A stretch of 7,774 bases of DNA from an uncultured Prevotella sp. (GTDB lineage Bacteria > Bacteroidota > Bacteroidia > Bacteroidales > Bacteroidaceae), in NCBI GenBank assembly GCA_900542795.1, contig UQPD01000126.1, forward strand, positions 1-7,774, given 5' to 3'. The notes beneath the pieces are model-generated. The model had not been told where the DNA came from and did no database searches. It was given only the letters and a program-made list of their open reading frames with translations. Shown here in pieces: positions 5,862 through 7,774 of the stretch. Numbering within the stretch: position 1 is the stretch's first letter; every line of letters starts with the position of its first letter. The translations under genes were made by a program, and so were the position numbers.

Positions 5862-6492
5862 TTTCGTCGAAATATTTGAACCATTCGCTGCCAGCAGGAG
5901 CTAACAAGGCTTGCATGCCACAGTCGCGGGCTGCTTGGCAGTTGACTTCACTGTCGTCGAAGAATAGTATGTTGTGAGCTGGCTGCTTTAAGCCATCAAC
6001 TACTGCACGGAAGAGTGCAGGGTCGGGCTTTTCCATGCCCAACTCACAGGATAAGAAGATGTGTTCGAAAAAGTCGTTCACTCCCCTACCCTTGTAACAG
6101 AAGAAACTATCTTGCGCCATGCGCCAATGCACAAGATTGGTGTTAGAAAGCAAATTGACTGAATAGTGTTGCTTTATTTTTAGCAACATTTCGAGTCGTT
6201 CCTCGGGTACACCCCTATGCAAGAAACTTTGCCATGCTGCCACAATGGCTTCGTCGCTCACTTGAGGGCATTGACTGAGTTGACGCAAGACTTCGCAGAA
6301 TTGGGGGATGGTTACCCTACCCTGCTCTAACTGCGAAAAGACTCCGTTCTGCTTGAAGGTGCCTAAGAACGGACGAATGTCCATTCCTAACTTATCGAAC
6401 GATTGCAAAACGTGTTCACGATCGAGGTCGACTAATACGCCTCCAAAGTCAAAAAGCAGAACAGGCTTGGCAGAGGTTTGTTCGCTTATCAT
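5821..6492 (-). CDS. HAD-superfamily hydrolase, YihX-like phosphatase
   Basis: This 223-residue protein has the four HAD motifs in order: nucleophile D15 in LFDFGGVL, S116 in LLSNTN, K155 in GMEKPDP and D179-D180 in FFDDSE. The cap is the helical C1 type between motifs I and II (about 25-100). It most resembles the HAD-IA subgroup of Escherichia coli YihX, an alpha-D-glucose-1-phosphate phosphatase. As there, the second Asp of the usual DxD is Gly (D15-F-G17), so the normal general acid/base is absent from that position. The substrate cannot be read from the sequence. Its ATG overlaps the stop of the U32 gene by four bases (ATGA), and its last 41 nt overlap ribF. This placement suggests a phosphate ester linked to flavin or RNA modification, or general metabolite repair, but that is inference. 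Confidence 0.88.
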   Translation of the reverse strand: MISEQTSAKPVLLFDFGGVLVDLDREHVLQSFDKLGMDIRPFLGTFKQNGVFSQLEQGRVTIPQFCEVLRQLSQCPQVSDEAIVAAWQSFLHRGVPEERLEMLLKIKQHYSVNLLSNTNLVHWRMAQDSFFCYKGRGVNDFFEHIFLSCELGMEKPDPALFRAVVDGLKQPAHNILFFDDSEVNCQAARDCGMQALLAPAGSEWFKYFDENGKLHSSYLQAQP

Positions 6493-7724
6493 TGTGCCGA
6501 CACTATTTTATAGAGTTTATCGCTGGGACGTATTTTCTCGGGAACGGGGATGGCTACGCGCATTCCCTTTTCGGCAACTTCAATAGGTCCATTATCGCCA
6601 TGAATATCCTCGGCTGTTACATAAACCACACCCGTTGTAGGACCTACAATAAGGAGTTTATCGCCCTTGTTGAATGAACCTGCTTCGAGATAGAACTCAC
6701 CTACGCCCAATTTTGAGAAATACTTCTGACCCTTGCCAATATATTGTTTCTTCTCTGTAGCCGAAGAACCATAAACTTCGCTCCACTCACCCAATTTCTG
6801 ACCCAAATAGTATCCATCCCAAAATCCACGATTGAACACGGTTTTAAGACGTTCTTCCCACTGCGCAACCTTTTCTTTAGAATAGGTGCCATCCTCAACA
6901 GCGGCAATGGCTTCTTTGTAACACTGCACCACCGTATAAACATATTCGGCACTGCGTGCACGGCCTTCGATTTTAAACACACGTACACCTGCCTTCATCA
7001 TACGGTCGATAAAGCCTATGGTCTTAAGGTCTTTAGGACTCATGATGTATTTGTTGTCTACATCAAGTTCTACCCCTGTTTCTCTATCGCGCACGGTATA
7101 ACTGCGACGACACACTTGCATACATTGTCCGCGATTGGCAGAACGACCTAAATTATCGAGCGAAAGATAGCACTTGCCACTCACTGCCATGCAGAGTGCG
7201 CCATGGCAAAACATTTCGATGCGAATGGGCTGACCCGAAGGACCACAAATATTGTCGCGCTCAATAGCCTCGTGAATTTTAGCAACTTGGTCGAGATTTA
7301 ATTCGCGTGCTAACACGGCAACATCTGCAAACTGTGCATAAAAGCGCAAGGCTTCGGTGTTTGAGATGTTGAGTTGCGTAGAAAGATGCACTTCTTGTCC
7401 GATGCGGTTGCAATAGCTCATCACGGCAACATCACAAGCAATGATAGCCGAAATGCCTGCTTCGTGAGCAGCATCACAAATGCGATGCATCAAATCGATA
7501 TCTTCGTCGTAGATAATAGTGTTTACGGTGAGGTATGACTTTACACCTTGTGCATCACACTGCGCTGCAATATCACGCAAATCGTCAATGGTAAAACGAC
7601 TGGCACTATGTGCACGCATATTGAGTGCTTCGATGCCAAAGTATATGGAGTCTGCTCCTGCCTTGAGGGCAGCAGCTAAACTTTCGCGAGAGCCCACAGG
7701 GGCCATTATTTCGTAGTTGTTCAT
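6489..7724 (-). CDS. U32 family 'peptidase', TrhP/RlhA-like RNA-hydroxylation protein
   Basis: The 411-residue protein matches the U32 signature at 170-188: E170, F172, G175, C178, G183, C185, S188. Characterised members of this family (TrhP/YegQ, RlhA/YdcP, UbiU/UbiV) are iron-sulfur proteins for oxygen-independent hydroxylation of tRNA U34, 23S rRNA or ubiquinone precursors, not proven proteases. C178, C185, C201 and C205 are candidate cluster ligands, with C173 and C268 nearby. A TIM-barrel-like region (1-270) is followed by a helical segment and a small beta domain from about 328 that resembles U32_C, as in TrhP. A tRNA target is therefore the best guess. An in-frame GTG at 7757 would add 11 residues (start MRLQNG); the ATG at 7724 is preferred because MNNYEIMAPVGS aligns with the usual family start. 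The gene heads the operon with HAD and ribF. Its promoter appears to lie beyond the window. Confidence 0.9.
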   Translation of the reverse strand: MNNYEIMAPVGSRESLAAALKAGADSIYFGIEALNMRAHSASRFTIDDLRDIAAQCDAQGVKSYLTVNTIIYDEDIDLMHRICDAAHEAGISAIIACDVAVMSYCNRIGQEVHLSTQLNISNTEALRFYAQFADVAVLARELNLDQVAKIHEAIERDNICGPSGQPIRIEMFCHGALCMAVSGKCYLSLDNLGRSANRGQCMQVCRRSYTVRDRETGVELDVDNKYIMSPKDLKTIGFIDRMMKAGVRVFKIEGRARSAEYVYTVVQCYKEAIAAVEDGTYSKEKVAQWEERLKTVFNRGFWDGYYLGQKLGEWSEVYGSSATEKKQYIGKGQKYFSKLGVGEFYLEAGSFNKGDKLLIVGPTTGVVYVTAEDIHGDNGPIEVAEKGMRVAIPVPEKIRPSDKLYKIVSAQ

Positions 7725-7774
7725 ACGAAAATTATTTGTGCCGTTTTGTAATCTCACAGCATAAGTTTTATATA

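Noticed and set aside
7725..7774. Promoter box TAATTTTC at 7734-7727 before the U32 gene
   Set aside because: It ends only two bases before the ATG, differs from the consensus at the final G, and would leave no leader.

Overview
The window looks like chromosomal DNA from an anaerobic member of the Bacteroidales, Prevotella- or Porphyromonas-like. The evidence is a periplasmic S46 dipeptidyl-peptidase, a reverse-type rubrerythrin beside a PerR-type regulator, genes without strong Shine-Dalgarno sequences, and promoters of the Bacteroidetes form (TTTG at -33, TAnnTTTG at -7). All seven protein genes lie on the minus strand, so transcription runs from high to low coordinates. No tRNA, rRNA, CRISPR array, transposase or phage gene was seen.

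Layout in the direction of transcription. (1) 7724-4917: a three-gene operon with overlapping ends. It encodes a U32 'peptidase' of the RNA-hydroxylation type, a YihX-like HAD phosphatase (4-nt ATGA overlap) and RibF, the bifunctional riboflavin kinase/FAD synthetase (41-nt overlap). It closes with a perfect 14-bp stem-loop at 4851-4883. (2) 4770-3937: a CPBP/CAAX-type membrane protease on its own. (3) 3899-2639: a peroxide-defence module. A clear promoter drives a Fur-family protein that carries all five PerR metal ligands, followed by a reverse rubrerythrin and a strong intrinsic terminator. (4) 2638-2297: a non-coding stretch packed with repeats. (5) 2271-130: the S46 peptidase, DPP7-type by its S1-pocket glycine. 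(6) 129-1: a GC-rich palindromic tail cut by the window edge.

The genes are ordinary housekeeping and accessory genes of this group: secreted peptide use, flavin cofactor supply, RNA modification and oxidative-stress defence. I do not see a new multi-gene system. The least explained sequence is the intergenic stretch 2356-2615. It holds a 57-nt near-perfect hairpin, two clusters of CATAAAT heptamers spaced 10-11 bp apart (one helical turn), and a 143-bp structure with 45-nt inverted arms, each arm carrying its own small hairpin. Two dyads around perR, one just before its start codon and one across its stop codon, are candidate regulatory sites.
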